Positions 44,501 to 47,370 of a stretch of 64,000 nucleotides of DNA are shown here, piece after piece. The translations under genes and the position numbers were made by a program. Within the stretch, counting starts at the first letter, position 1. The number at the start of each line of letters is the position of its first letter. Source of the DNA: Hippopus hippopus (lineage: Eukaryota > Mollusca > Bivalvia > Cardiida > Cardiidae); assembly GCA_946811185.2 (NCBI GenBank), contig OX328108.1, positions 4,549,501 through 4,613,500 on the forward strand, in the 5' to 3' direction. The notes under the pieces are model-generated. The model saw only the letters and a list, made by a program, of their open reading frames with translations, had not been told where the DNA came from and did not search any database.

Positions 44501-46226
44501 GGACAGGTCCAAAAATTTTCTCCTTGACAACACAAAAATATGCACTCAACCCTTATTATTGCACTCGCTGTTCACTTGAATCAATTTTCAAAAATGGTAG
44601 AGTGTAAAAAACACGGACTTATACGAACGTAAACACAAGTTAATTTCCTTGGCAGATACTTGGTGGCATGGGCATGAATACACAATCTATTTTTAGCTTT
44701 GCAACATATTTTTCATTCAAAGATGGCCATTTTGCTGACTTCGAAATCAATACTTTCAATGATTTATCAAACAAAATAGAAATTTCTGATACTGTCTTTG
44801 AAAAATCCAATCAACTATCTAAACTTAGGCTGAGTGGGCAATATGTTCATTCTAGTGACCTTTTTATAGATATTTTGTAAAGAATAGGTCTGCATACCGT
44901 CAGCAGATTTGTTCTCGATGGGTATCTACCTGTAGCCGATATAAGACTGTCTGAGTTTTCTGCAAGCTATGAATCGAATGACGACAATGTTTTGTGAACC
45001 ACTCGTTAGAATGTAAAAATTGGTGTCACAGCTGTTAATTCCTCAATTTTTTTGGTCTCCCAGTTCTAGGCTTGTTTTAAATATCATCCCTATCACCCAA
45101 ACATTTTAAAATTCTTGGCACAGTGCATTTACTTTTTCCGATCCTTTCTCCAACACTCCTAGCTTTCACATCCGAGCCCCGGTAGCTCAGTTGGTAGCGT
45201 GCAGGACTTGAGAACGGGTTCGTAGGTTCGATCCCCGGCTAGGCCAATTTCTTTCCGAGGATTGATGATAGTCATTGCGACAGGATTCATTCCTCTCCCA
45301 CAGCTGACCATTGTCTCGATGATGGTTATGTGGGAAAGCTGCCAGTGGCTTGGAAAGAAAATTGTGCAGAGTACTGGTAAAAGAGACTCCAGGAAAGCAT
45401 GAATAGGTGCACTGGCCACCGTGATATAACTGAAATAATGTTGAAAACGGCATTAAACATCATACAATCAATCAGTCAATACTAGCTTTCAGTACACTTC
45501 CTATCAAATCCACGATGAGCTTTTTCTCTATCAATAGACAGCAGTTAACCATATTTTTTTAAATTCAAATCCTCGCGATAATCAAACTCAGAACAACTCC
45601 GTCATGAAACAAGAAATCAACTTTATGTAAGTACGAGTAAATTCTCTGTTTACAAAGTGCACTTAATTTAACTCAGTGACCTTGGCTTCATAGAAATCAA
45701 CCACTGACATACTGAATGATGTAACTGATTACGTTGACCATTCAAATATTTGATTCACTTTCGGCACGGTGTATTTTTAATGAGTTAAGGGTGCAAATAA
45801 AAAGTAATATTCATCAATTTGTCCAGGTTTATTCAGGAGTTTTCTTTTTCAAGTTTTTTAAGCAAAAGAAATCAATCTTTTACCATTTGACCGATTCAGC
45901 GATGGAACTCTAAAGATAGCACATAAAGAGCTTGCATGAAATCTAAAATTAGACAAGACACTACAACTTGGAAAAACAGAAAGTAGTCCCATTGCTTTCA
46001 TCTAAAAATGGTACGACGGTTTTTTCATCACATGACCCGATTTCAACCAATCAAAAAACAATTTTACATAATGAGTGCAATTATTCAACGTTGGTCGTTT
46101 CATGCTGTTTAATGTTTCTCCTTTCAGCATCGACCCAGTCAAATGAAGGCAAAATTAAACAACATGAAGTTTTGGAAAAGAAACACATCATCTGGGGACA
46201 AATATGCAGTAGAATCCACAGCATAA
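9861..46226 (+). CDS. Plexin domain-containing protein (PLXDC/TEM7-like), partial, spliced
   Basis: Eleven coding positions in continuous phase encode about 350 aa of a type I membrane protein. Blocks in order: FWVELINVTG; FSFPFYGH with TIATGGFLY; LTATQYIAPLMANFDT; VVEWRDVHLQDQN; SFQAILHNNGSIFFVYK; HPVKIGLSDAF; RRRTIYEYHRV; a PSI-like cysteine module; one transmembrane helix followed by HPTSAS; and a tail with RPSQM, MKFW and KYAVE before TAA. Order and spacing match vertebrate PLXDC1/PLXDC2, which are cell-surface proteins reported to bind PEDF and nidogen/cortactin. The N-terminus with signal peptide is missing and probably encoded upstream. The stalk between PSI module and membrane is only about 25 aa, much shorter than in vertebrates. 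Every junction uses GT-AG. Introns span up to 16.8 kb and are filled with transposons. No promoter was seen. Confidence 0.93.
9981..10938. other. PLXDC intron, mostly unrecognised sequence
   Basis: No gene, tRNA or repeat could be recognised here apart from AT-rich stretches. Confidence 0.5.
10939..11147 (-). repeat. TTAA foldback MITE
   Basis: Nearly full palindrome (GGAGAAGATGCTGGTTACCA and mirror). The GACGACAAAGTTTTAGCCTT arm is on the left and GTGTAGTAAAGGGTT on the right. A degraded second partial copy follows at 11155-11282. Confidence 0.75.
11328..11397 (+). CDS. PLXDC exon 2 (phase 0/1)
   Basis: Acceptor ATTTCAG, donor GGAG|GTAAAT. It encodes TAQLPFSFPFYGHRITNVTI followed by ATG, matching the strongly conserved FPFYGH...ITxATGG block of PLXDC proteins. 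It continues in frame into either exon 3a or 3b, completing a glycine codon. A (TC)n tract lies about 80 bp downstream. Confidence 0.93.
11456..11563. repeat. (TTC)n-(TC)n microsatellite with C run
   Basis: A short TTC run, about 36 TC units and then a C tract. It lies just downstream of PLXDC exon 2 in the intron, as a long pyrimidine tract on the sense strand. The arginine/glutamate and serine/leucine open frames across it are artefacts. Confidence 0.95.
11700..12735. repeat. Degenerate ~135-bp tandem array in an inverted-end element
   Basis: About six units share CTTGTGTGCACTCTAGAGGC, ATACTCATGAAACT-like, GGTCAGAATGTYTGTCTTGA, and GGTCAAAAAGTAGGTCACTG. The ends carry an inverted pair (CACCTGAGCAC near 11720; ACTCAGGTGAGCAC near 12710). 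This unit type is one I associate with bivalve genomes. No coding potential. Confidence 0.75.
12740..12990. repeat. Dispersed 'GCTTGGCTG'-class repeat
   Basis: It shares CATTATGAAAAATCTGTTAT, ACTGAAGATATTTA, CAAACTTGGACAA and GGGAACTCATACA blocks with 6779-7000 and 53735-54240. Confidence 0.5.
13235..13428 (+). repeat. TTAA foldback MITE, degraded
   Basis: GCATTTGAAAACATTGAGGG, an imperfect central palindrome, and a GTGTTTGATAAAGAGTTAA end. It lies about 160 bp upstream of PLXDC exon 3a. Confidence 0.65.
13589..13714 (+). CDS. PLXDC exon 3a (alternative of a duplicated pair)
   Basis: 126 bp, acceptor TATTTTAG, donor ATGG|GTAAGT, phase 1 in and 1 out. It encodes FLYVSPFIHKF, then LTATQYIAPLMANFDT, then the variable end KTGGTRSTVLYTQM. 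It is homologous to exon 3b at 13789. The variable end lacks the N-glycosylation sequon that 3b carries. Confidence 0.92.
13789..13911 (+). CDS. PLXDC exon 3b (alternative of a duplicated pair)
   Basis: 123 bp, acceptor CTATTTTTAG, donor TTTG|GTGAGT, the same phases as exon 3a. It encodes FLYMSPFLHKF, then LTATQYIAPLMANFDT, then VIGNTSEILYKSF, which contains an NTS sequon absent from 3a. The first 27 codons are nearly identical to 3a, while the last ~14 differ. The 74-bp gap to 3a has its own pyrimidine-rich acceptor. Confidence 0.92.
13975..14178. repeat. Palindromic foldback element 'ATTGGCTAAACCA', copy 1
   Basis: Nearly complete ~200-bp palindrome. The outer arms are CTGTATTCACCAACCATTTA and ATGGTTTGTGAATACAG, and the centre is CTGATTGGCTAAACCAAATGG facing its mirror. 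Another copy lies at 36238-36425 and a truncated one at the window's right edge (63900-64000). It begins about 65 bp after exon 3b. Confidence 0.85.
14337..15085 (+). mobile_element. hAT-like transposon fragment with N-terminal coding piece
   Basis: The fragment starts at CAGTGTTTCATTTACC, which resembles a hAT terminal inverted repeat. An open frame at 14853-15080 begins MPPKKKAKSDHKQQTLTSLF, that is, a basic nuclear-localisation-like stretch and a degenerate PCNA-box-like QxxLxxLF. It ends 75 codons later, as an N-terminal exon of a transposase-derived protein might. No right terminus or catalytic region was found before the next MITE at 15175. Family assignment is tentative. Confidence 0.4.
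15175..15412 (+). repeat. TTAA foldback MITE, full length
   Basis: TTAACTCATTACCACACGAT start, complete palindrome, and TTTGGTAATGAGTTAA end. The second-position change in both termini (CAT/ATG for CTT/AAG) is compensatory across the inverted repeats. Confidence 0.85.
15804..15957 (+). repeat. TTAA foldback MITE, right end lost
   Basis: TTAACCCTGTG start, palindrome GAGGAAGTGCTGGTAACCAG with its mirror, ending at TTGTTGTCTGCAAA. Confidence 0.65.
16452..16640. repeat. TTAA foldback MITE made of two outer arms
   Basis: Both ends carry the same arm type (CTTGTCCAAATTGAAAG at the left, CTTTCAATTTGGACAAG at the right), and the central palindrome is gone. It is a recombinant or deletion derivative. 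Confidence 0.55.
16935..17333 (+). repeat. TTAA foldback MITEs (one fragment, one nearly full)
   Basis: 16935-17005 is a left-arm fragment. 17125-17333 has ACCACACAATGATCC, the full palindrome around GCTGGTAAACAGC, and TTGTGTGGTAAAGAGTTAA. Confidence 0.7.
17330..18127. repeat. Run of three contiguous TTAA foldback MITEs
   Basis: 17330-17737 is a composite of two diverged copies. 17734-17962 (+) is full length with a perfect centre GCTGGTAACCAGC. 17959-18127 (-) has an internal deletion. Neighbours share TTAA sites, as expected from repeated insertion next to earlier copies. Confidence 0.75.
18340..18500. repeat. Extended GATCAGACTGCAC repeat, one arm
   Basis: It shares AAGCGCGACTGGCTGACC, GTGTAGATCAAAGATCAG, TTTGAAATAGCAAA and GAGCTGGATAAGG with 20590-20790 and 63127-63330. 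The second hairpin arm is missing. Confidence 0.6.
18560..18793 (+). repeat. TTAA foldback MITE, degraded
   Basis: TTAACCCTTTATCACGCAAT start, partial palindrome, and TTTGATTTGTTGTAAAGGGTTA end. Confidence 0.7.
18809..19074 (+). repeat. SINE type B, full length
   Basis: tRNA-like head with GGATGGCTCAGTGGTGAGCG and GTTCGATACC. The body has CTTTCTTTCCGGCG, CACCTCTCACCTCTG and GTGAGAAAGCCAGGAAACAC. The tail has CCATGATATGACC and GGCATTAAACCCCAATACAA. The head has intact-looking A and B boxes, but the element is a dispersed repeat. Confidence 0.8.
19075..19265 (-). repeat. SINE type C fragment inside MITE ends
   Basis: A type C body in reverse (AAGGACACTTGC, CTGAGCCATACAG) lies between a MITE tip (TTTACCACGCAATCCTGAG) and a MITE arm (CTCTTTGCCAGACCACAAAA). 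This suggests SINE insertion into a foldback copy. Confidence 0.55.
19272..19647. repeat. Two adjacent TTAA foldback MITEs in opposite orientation
   Basis: 19272-19502 (+) is nearly full. 19499-19647 (-) is partial with a perfect centre GCTGGTTACCAGC and a TGTGTGGTAGAGAGTTAA end. Confidence 0.75.
19780..20032. repeat. 'Gagcatggct' foldback element, copy 1
   Basis: The ends are inverted relatives (TTAATGCATCTCTGTGA at left; CACAGAGCATGGCT at right). Internal landmarks are ATACCAAGCAAGT, CTGAATCATGAGG, CCTTTGACATGCAGGAAATT and a GC-rich short palindrome near GCACACACTATGCAGGCTGA. Sister copies: 42153-42410, 54885-55147, 57479-57695, 62292-62550. Confidence 0.75.
20139..20372 (+). repeat. SINE type C
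   Basis: The head has TGTGTGGCTCAGTGGTAAAA. The body has GAGTGTCCCTGAGCAAGACA and CTTCAGAGCCTTAGCCTAG. The tail has GCCATGATAATG and AATCAATCA. Confidence 0.75.
20590..20790. repeat. Extended GATCAGACTGCAC repeat with perfect hairpin
   Basis: The hairpin at 20617-20683 pairs CAGACAGTATAGATC...AGATCAGACTGCAC with its exact mirror, allowing one mismatch. Flanks shared with 63127-63330 (AAGCGCAACTCAC-type left, AGCAGGATAAGG-type right) show a ~200-bp unit. Confidence 0.8.
20839..21239. repeat. Two degraded TTAA foldback MITEs
   Basis: 20839-21072 (+) has an altered centre. 21079-21239 has both termini (TTAACTCATTACC/GGTAATGAGTTA) but only one central arm. Confidence 0.65.
21349..21990. repeat. 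Cluster of TTAA foldback MITEs
   Basis: 21349-21440 fragment. 21449-21576 left two thirds of a copy. 21575-21807 (-) nearly full with GTGTGGTAAAGGGTTAA. 21810-21990 two tandem right-arm fragments. Confidence 0.65.
22300..22590 (-). repeat. SINE type A, - strand, full length
   Basis: Read in reverse it has a GTAGCTCGGTAGCATACAGG head, a box B-like segment, GAGGGTTGATTATAGTCATC and GGGAAAGTAGCAAGTGGCTT body motifs, and an ACTGAAATAATCTTTAAAAT-like tail. Confidence 0.75.
22705..22990 (+). repeat. TTAA foldback MITE with duplicated right arm
   Basis: The palindrome is intact. The right arm (TCTGCCAG...CTTTTAATTTCGACAAGTCT) is present twice in tandem before AAATAGTTAA. Confidence 0.7.
22987..23215 (+). 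repeat. TTAA foldback MITE, reference copy (229 bp)
   Basis: This is the best-preserved copy. It runs TTAA-CCCTTTTCCACACAATCC, ACGACCCTGAGGAAGAAGGC, a near-perfect palindrome from about 23037 to 23106 (arm AGGAGAAAATGCTGGTAACC with its mirror ending ACAATGTTTTC), TCCAATTTTTAAGTCACATT, GTTGTCTGCAAATGCTTTC, AATTTGGACTGGTCTAAAAT, TTGTCGTTTGGTAAAGAG-TTAA. The TTAA target and CYCTTTACCA/TGGTAAAGAG termini resemble piggyBac-superfamily ends, which is inference because no transposase of that family was found. There is no coding capacity; short open frames through it recur in many copies. Confidence 0.9.
23212..24305. repeat. Run of TTAA foldback MITEs
   Basis: 23212-23431 (-), diverged. 23432-23660 (+), full length with a perfect centre. 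23863-24083 (+), full length. 24080-24305 (-), full length with a perfect palindrome. A degenerate GATCAGACTGC hairpin lies at 23770-23825 between the second and third. Confidence 0.8.
24977..25200 (-). repeat. TTAA foldback MITE inside the hAT-like element
   Basis: TTTTACTGCATGACACAATT arm, central GGGAGAAAATGCTGGTTACC with an imperfect mirror, and GGGATTGTGTGG at the right. Confidence 0.7.
25201..26180. other. Interior of the hAT-like element, nothing recognised
   Basis: AT-rich, no open frame with a recognisable domain and no repeat seen elsewhere in the window. TGACGTCA-like CTGACGTCAT occurs at about 25970. Confidence 0.4.
26455..26760. repeat. Two ~125-bp direct units with GGTCAAAGGTCAAGGTCAC
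   Basis: The units share CTGTTTGAYCTAGGAYCMTG, AACCCAAGGAGGTGYCCT-like, and GTCAAAGGTCAAGGTCACAG. They continue the repeat interrupted by the hAT-like insertion, whose left part with TATACCCCCAACTGACGAAG begins at about 24563. Confidence 0.7.
26888..28063. repeat. Run of six TTAA foldback MITEs
   Basis: 26888-27074 (+), centre deleted. 27071-27147, a minimal 77-bp derivative with both ends only. 27207-27416 (+). 27413-27635 (+). 27632-27832 (+), good palindrome. 27838-28063 (-). Most adjoin at shared TTAA. Confidence 0.75.
28112..28341 (-). repeat. TTAA foldback MITE, full length
   Basis: TTAACGCTACCAAAC start, perfect centre GCTGGTTACCAGC, and TGTTTGGTTATGTGTTAA end. Confidence 0.8.
28551..29520. 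repeat. Run of four TTAA foldback MITEs
   Basis: 28551-28782 (+), palindrome damaged. 28779-29042 (+), with the central region duplicated. 29039-29267 (+), full length with a perfect palindrome. 29298-29520 (-), nearly full. Confidence 0.8.
29638..30656 (+). mobile_element. Tc1/mariner relic, internally deleted, TA target
   Basis: Terminal inverted repeats CAGAGTGTTCGGAAAGTAAG and the mirror of CAGGGTGTCCGGAAAGTAAG extend about 60 bp with few differences, flanked by TA on both sides. The interior keeps the distal transposase: GVIGLYVFNDTINSKRYL, then WFMQDGAMADTSHAVIDFL with the second catalytic aspartate and DRVISRRYPE. After a frame break near 30207 comes WPAHSPDLNLCDFFLWGKLK with the third acidic residue. 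The N-terminal DNA-binding part and first catalytic block are missing. The right end lies 57 bp from PLXDC exon 4. Confidence 0.88.
30714..30764 (+). CDS. PLXDC exon 4 (phase 1/1)
   Basis: A 51-bp exon with acceptor ACTTTTTCAG and donor AACA|GTAAGT. It encodes GSRFVVEWRDVHLQDQN, matching the VVQWDHVHLQD-type block of PLXDC. It sits only about 57 bp after the right end of a Tc1/mariner relic (29638-30656), and a 16.8-kb intron precedes it. Confidence 0.92.
30945..31705. repeat. Cluster of TTAA foldback MITEs
   Basis: 30945-30975 right terminus only. 31040-31243 (-). 31243-31443 (+) with one central arm lost. 31479-31705 (-), full with a perfect palindrome. Confidence 0.75.
31918..33019. repeat. 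Run of TTAA foldback MITEs
   Basis: 31918-32138 (+). 32195-32300 fragment. 32316-32542 (+), full. 32539-32784 (-), rearranged with a second copy of the GGGTA-AAAACAT block. 32793-33019 (+), full. Confidence 0.75.
33124..33190. repeat. GATCAGACTGCAC hairpin repeat
   Basis: GACAGTGTAGATCCAAGATC and AGACTGCACG face CTGTGCAGTCTGATATTGAT and CTAGACTGTC around TTC/GTT, with two mismatches. Confidence 0.8.
33288..33483 (+). repeat. TTAA foldback MITE
   Basis: Perfect palindrome centre GCTGGTAACCAGC. The termini are TTCTTTATCAGATAACCC and GTTGTTTGGTAAAGAGTTTA, so the target sites are mutated. The GTCTGCAAATGC segment is lost. Confidence 0.7.
33649..34986 (+). mobile_element. Mariner-type transposon, 1338 bp, complete ends
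   Basis: Both ends are present: CGAGGGCTGTTCGACATGTA at left and the mirror CGAGGGTTGTTCGATATGTA at right, about 40 bp of inverted repeat with few mismatches. The target TA is duplicated (33647-33648 and 34987-34988). Total length is typical of a mariner. It carries one transposase reading frame with two lesions, described separately, so it looks young in structure but not autonomous. Confidence 0.93.
33839..34913 (+). pseudogene. Mariner transposase, two disabling lesions
   Basis: The frame opens with ATG at 33839 and hits TGA at 33875 (codon 13). It then stays open through a helix-turn-helix DNA-binding region (VYGSDKVAYETVRRWRKKF, GRPV, IRDIANAVGISLLRVH), the first catalytic block VTGDETWVHYFEP with WLNKQG, and the second block RLLHDNAPSHT. 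It stops at about 34658 in a run of seven T that looks like a frameshift. The next frame continues with PPYSPDLAPCDFFLFPKLKK, the third catalytic aspartate at the D34D spacing of mariners, to a stop at 34911-34913. Length (~345 codons) matches the family. Related to the mariner part of SETMAR by motif. Confidence 0.93.
35090..35303 (+). repeat. TTAA foldback MITE, nearly full
   Basis: TTAACCCTTTACCACACAAT start, imperfect palindrome, and TCTGTAAAGAGTTAA end. It shares a TTAA with the mariner-split copy to its left. Confidence 0.8.
35547..35806 (+). repeat. TTAA foldback MITE just upstream of PLXDC exon 5
   Basis: Degraded copy with GCTGGTAACCGGC centre and a partly duplicated right arm, ending GTTGTTTGGTAAAGAG about 31 bp before the exon. 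Confidence 0.7.
35838..35902 (+). CDS. PLXDC exon 5 (phase 1/0)
   Basis: Acceptor TCTTTTACAG, donor AAAAGT|GTAAGT. It encodes TSFSFQAILHNNGSIFFVYK and then S. Joined to exon 4 it forms QDQNTSFSFQ, giving an NTS sequon; NGS is a second. A degraded TTAA foldback MITE ends about 30 bp upstream. Confidence 0.9.
35983..36208 (+). repeat. TTAA foldback MITE, full length
   Basis: Both termini intact (TTAACCCTTTACCAAACAAT, GTTTGGTAAAGAGTTAA) and a perfect palindrome centre. It starts about 80 bp after PLXDC exon 5. Confidence 0.88.
36238..36560. repeat. 'ATTGGCTAAACCA' foldback element, copies 2 and 3
   Basis: 36238-36425 is a full palindromic copy (GTCCATATTCAGCAAGCATT ... GGTCTGTGAATACAGAC). 36440-36560 is a rearranged half copy with two CTGATTGGCTAAA-like blocks. 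Confidence 0.75.
36632..37520. repeat. Run of degraded TTAA foldback MITEs ending at PLXDC exon 6
   Basis: 36632-36870, very diverged. 36938-37112 (+). 37109-37234 (-), partial. 37241-37389 (+), partial. 37398-37520 (-), partial, ending GGTAAAGAGTTAA 22 bp before exon 6. Confidence 0.65.
37543..37633 (+). CDS. PLXDC exon 6 (phase 0/1)
   Basis: Acceptor CTTGTTACAG, donor TTTG|GTATGA. It encodes LPIPVQNISSNAHPVKIGLS and then DAFYFDTVSF, matching the ISS-x-x-HPVK-x-GLSDAF block. A partial TTAA foldback MITE ends 22 bp before the exon. Confidence 0.93.
37785..38100 (+). repeat. SINE tail carrying a TTAA foldback MITE
   Basis: SINE tail GCCATGATATGACTGAAATA-ATATTGAAGGTGGTG is followed by the MITE at 37833-38061 (+, full length, perfect centre). 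SINE sequence then resumes at ACACCATTCAATCAATCAAT. Compared with uninterrupted SINE tails elsewhere, the MITE inserted at TTAA with duplication of that tetranucleotide. Confidence 0.85.
38140..38480. repeat. Two TTAA foldback MITEs
   Basis: 38140-38369 (+) is nearly full with centre GCTGGTAAACAGC. 38366-38480 is the left part of a - copy. Confidence 0.65.
38738..38806. repeat. GATCAGACTGCAC hairpin repeat
   Basis: GCGGATAGTGTAGATCAAAG and CTCAGACTGCACA face TGTGCAGTCTCATC and TTGATTTACACTAGCCGC. It lies about 70 bp upstream of PLXDC exon 7. Confidence 0.75.
38875..38970 (+). CDS. PLXDC exon 7 (phase 1/1)
   Basis: Acceptor ATATTGCAG, donor CCTA|GTAAGT. It encodes GTRRRTIYEYHRVSLNTENI and then REGSVVMIHPEP, matching the RRRTIYEYHRV block. 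A truncated TTAA foldback MITE begins within 10 bp of the donor. Confidence 0.94.
38978..39420. repeat. Two TTAA foldback MITEs and a hairpin repeat
   Basis: 38978-39095 (+) has lost most of its centre. 39091-39317 (-) is nearly full. 39357-39420 is a diverged GATCAGACTGCAC-type hairpin. Confidence 0.7.
39462..39990. repeat. Possible inverted-end element with duplicated left end
   Basis: The block AAGCCCCTGTCACACCAA-CC...GTTCTTAGAAcGTCTTACCC appears twice (39462 and 39574). Near 39970 the inverse ACAAGTTTCGTGTGACGTAGG occurs. Higher GC than its surroundings. Open frames here match nothing I recognise. Confidence 0.4.
40080..40505 (-). repeat. TTAA foldback MITE split by a truncated SINE
   Basis: MITE from CCTTTAACACTGC through a palindrome (GGAGAAAATGCTGGTAACCA and mirror) to CTTCCTCATGGTTG at 40271. 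It resumes after the SINE at CCTCATGGTTGTTAAAACAT and ends GTGTGGCATAGGGTT. The 11-bp CCTCATGGTTG is present on both sides. Confidence 0.8.
40272..40462 (+). mobile_element. 5'-truncated SINE type B with 11-bp target duplication
   Basis: Body and tail of SINE B (GTTTCCGGTG, CTCACCTCTGATGCATGTGA, GTGAGAAAGCCAGGAAACAA, CCATGATATGACC, AAACTCCAATACAAAC). It is flanked by CCTCATGGTTG at 40261-40271 and 40463-40473, the hallmark of LINE-driven retroposition. Confidence 0.85.
40573..40715 (+). CDS. PLXDC exon 8, PSI-like cysteine module (phase 1/0)
   Basis: 143 bp, acceptor TATTTCACAG, donor CATTTG|GTGAGT. It contains TCNVYSDCETC, FDCRWC, RCSDSVDWHRQKWLDAGC. The seven cysteines here plus one in the next exon fit the PSI (plexin-semaphorin-integrin) pattern of PLXDC proteins. 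Confidence 0.93.
40742..41100. repeat. Recombinant TTAA foldback MITEs
   Basis: 40742-40900 pairs two ACGACC-type arms (CTTCACCAAACAATCAAGAG at left, CTCAGGCTTGTTTAAACACA at right) around one palindrome. 40930-41100 is a - copy fragment. The first starts 27 bp after PLXDC exon 8. Confidence 0.6.
41100..41640. repeat. Tandem pair of 'GCTTGGCTG'-class repeats
   Basis: Two units share TTGACATTTG, TTATTTCTGAAGATATT-like, GTTAACTATCAAAWGGGGAA and ATCAWAATATTTTTGRCACA. Confidence 0.6.
41728..41990 (+). repeat. SINE type B, full length
   Basis: The head has GCACAGTTGTTAGCATATCT and GGTTCAATACC. The body has CTTTCTTTCTGGC, CACCTCTGATG and GTGAGAAAGCCAGGAAACAC. The tail has CCATGATATGACC. It ends about 45 bp before PLXDC exon 9. 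Confidence 0.75.
42036..42096 (+). CDS. PLXDC exon 9, stalk (phase 0/1)
   Basis: 61 bp, acceptor TCTTTTCAG, donor AAAG|GTAAGC. It encodes SGAANCSLIPTTVPKPPPKK: the last PSI cysteine, an NCS sequon and a short proline-lysine stalk. The vertebrate stalk is a long Ser/Thr-rich stretch, so this version is strongly reduced, or further optional stalk exons exist that I did not recognise. Confidence 0.85.
42153..42410. repeat. 'Gagcatggct' foldback element, copy 2
   Basis: GGGCTTAATGCATCTCTGTG at left, TGCATTAAGATCCCTTTCAC at right. The internal palindrome TCAGCCTGCGCGGACTGCGC plus AGGCTAACATG is clear. Confidence 0.75.
42433..43006. repeat. TTAA foldback MITEs
   Basis: 42433-42605 is a two-arm derivative without the palindrome. 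42774-43006 (-) is full length with centre GCTGGTTACCGGC. Confidence 0.7.
43030..43402. repeat. Long-TIR foldback element, copy 2
   Basis: Inverted ends around AAATGCATTTAAATTTAAAT (left) and ATTAAAATTTAAATTCATTT (right), plus TTGTGAAGATGACAATCTGT facing ACAGATAGTCATCTTCACAA. Same family as 1763-2148. It ends about 50 bp before the PLXDC transmembrane exon. Confidence 0.75.
43454..43584 (+). CDS. PLXDC exon 10, transmembrane segment (phase 1/0)
   Basis: 131 bp, acceptor CTTGTTACAG, donor ATGGAG|GTATGT. It encodes EKGTQ, then a hydrophobic stretch (VAVIIVVVVILLAAIGGLGG), then WIYYAYTHPTSASGMWLME. HPTS just after the helix and the following ME correspond to the vertebrate juxtamembrane motif. 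A long-TIR foldback element ends about 50 bp upstream. Confidence 0.94.
43687..43913 (-). repeat. TTAA foldback MITE, full length
   Basis: TTAACCCTTTACCACATAAC start, palindrome with centre GCTGGTAACCAGC, and TGTGTGGTAAGGGTTAA end. It lies about 100 bp after PLXDC exon 10. Confidence 0.85.
44205..44535 (+). repeat. Two partial TTAA foldback MITEs
   Basis: 44205-44358 lacks the left arm. 44355-44535 lacks the mirror arm and the right terminus. They share a TTAA. Confidence 0.65.
45175..45475 (+). repeat. SINE type A, full length
   Basis: The best type A copy. Head CCCCGGTAGCTCAGTTGGTA and GGTTCGATCCCCGGC (boxes A and B intact). Body GATTGATGATAGTCATTGCG and GGGAAAGCTGCCAGTGGCTT. Tail CACCGTGATATAACTGAAAT and GGCATTAAACATCATACAAT, then CAATCAATCAGTCAAT. 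Confidence 0.85.
45480..46127. other. Last PLXDC intron, mostly unrecognised
   Basis: No repeat from the families above could be recognised. An open frame at 45968-46396 overlaps the last PLXDC exon out of frame and is not supported as a gene. Confidence 0.5.
46128..46226 (+). CDS. PLXDC exon 11, cytoplasmic tail and stop
   Basis: Acceptor TCTCCTTTCAG, 32 codons then TAA. It contains HRPSQMKAKLNNMKFWKRN and DKYAVESTA, which match the RRP-x-x-W-x-AMKF and YAEVE tail of vertebrate PLXDC. The tail is about as short as in vertebrates. The 3' UTR and poly(A) site were not located with confidence; an AATAAA occurs near 46544 inside repeat DNA. Confidence 0.9.
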   Translation, partial: HRPSQMKAKLNNMKFWKRNTSSGDKYAVESTA

Positions 46227-46330
46227 GAGTAGCTTTAGTTGTACACTGGTTTGTTATAATGATGAAATATTCTCATTACTGTTTTATGATATATAGAGAT
46301 CTGACATATATATTTTGGATGATTGAGGAA

Positions 46331-46700
46331 CTTTATCCCTTTACGCTTAACGATAAAATCCTGAGTTTTAACAACCTTGAGAAATTATGTTTTTGAAAAC
46401 ACTCCTTTCCCACAATGTTTTCTACCGTTTCTGTGACAGGTCTTTAAAAGTAGAGTTACATCTAATTTGTCATTCACAAATGCTCTTAATTTGAACAAGT
46501 CTAAAACTTTGCTGTGTGGTAAAGAGCTAACACTTTATCGAACAAATAAACAAAATTAGCAGTCCTAATGAAGAAGGTATTTGAAAACATTGGTGGAAAA
46601 GGAGATAGTGCTGCTTACCAGCATTTTCTTCTTTTCTTACAATGTTTTAAGTCTTCCCCAGACAACAAAATTTTAGATGTCTCCAAATTGAAACTACAAA
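46331..46700 (+). repeat. TTAA foldback MITEs downstream of the PLXDC stop
   Basis: 46331-46530 has a deleted palindrome and GCTGTGTGGTAAAGAGCTAA end. 46527-46700 is rearranged. They start about 105 bp after the stop and may be in the 3' UTR. Confidence 0.65.
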
Positions 46701-47031
46701 TTGTGAAGAAATTTTACAGTTTATACACTTAAGTGAATCTCTTTCCATCTTTTTGTTTAATTGTTTGTTTTGTTTTTAGGTAGATCTAGGAGATTTTGCG
46801 ATTTATCAAATAGCAGCAACCTTCAGATACATATCTTCTCAATATGAAACTCAATGTGAGAGTTTGCTCTCTCTCTATATATATAATATTTATTGAATCT
46901 CATATTATGAATGAAATATTTGAATAAGCAGCCAATGCCTTTCTTCTATTATTATGTTAAAAACATTTAGGAAAAAAACAGTATTTTTTTGTAATAGGTA
47001 CTTTGTAAGGTATTTGGTATCGTATTAGTCT

Positions 47032-47370
47032 TAACGCTTTACCACACAATCTGGAGTTTTAACGACCTAGAGAAAAATAGCTTTTGAAAAAAGTTAGCTT
47101 TTGAAAGCTTTGGTGGAAAAGGAAAAAGTGCTGGTTATCAGCATTTTCTCCTTTTCAAACAAAGTTTTCTTCCCTTTAAAAGATAAATCCCATCACTTAA
47201 ACTGTATTTAATTAGTTGACTGCAAGTGCTTTCTATTTGAACAAGGTTAAAATTTTGTCATTTGATAAAGAGTAAATATATGCAGATATCTGAAAGCATT
47301 ATAGTAAAGGGAGAAATTTGCTTGTAACAAAGAATTTCTCCTGTTGCTGCAATGTTTTCAGTCATCTGCC
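47032..47370 (+). repeat. TTAA foldback MITE plus fragment
   Basis: 47032-47276 carries a small duplication of TAGCTTTTGAAA before a palindrome with centre GCTGGTTATCAGC. 47290-47370 is a central fragment. Confidence 0.65.

Noticed and set aside
45175..45250. tRNA gene in the SINE heads (also 562, 18809, 20139, 57248)
   Set aside because: Box A and B are present, but the stems are poor and the same sequence extends into dispersed bodies and tails, so these are SINEs.
46798..46850. Extra PLXDC exon after a TTTTTAG acceptor
   Set aside because: The reading frame already ends at 46226 with a tail matching the family, and the later sequence shows no homology.
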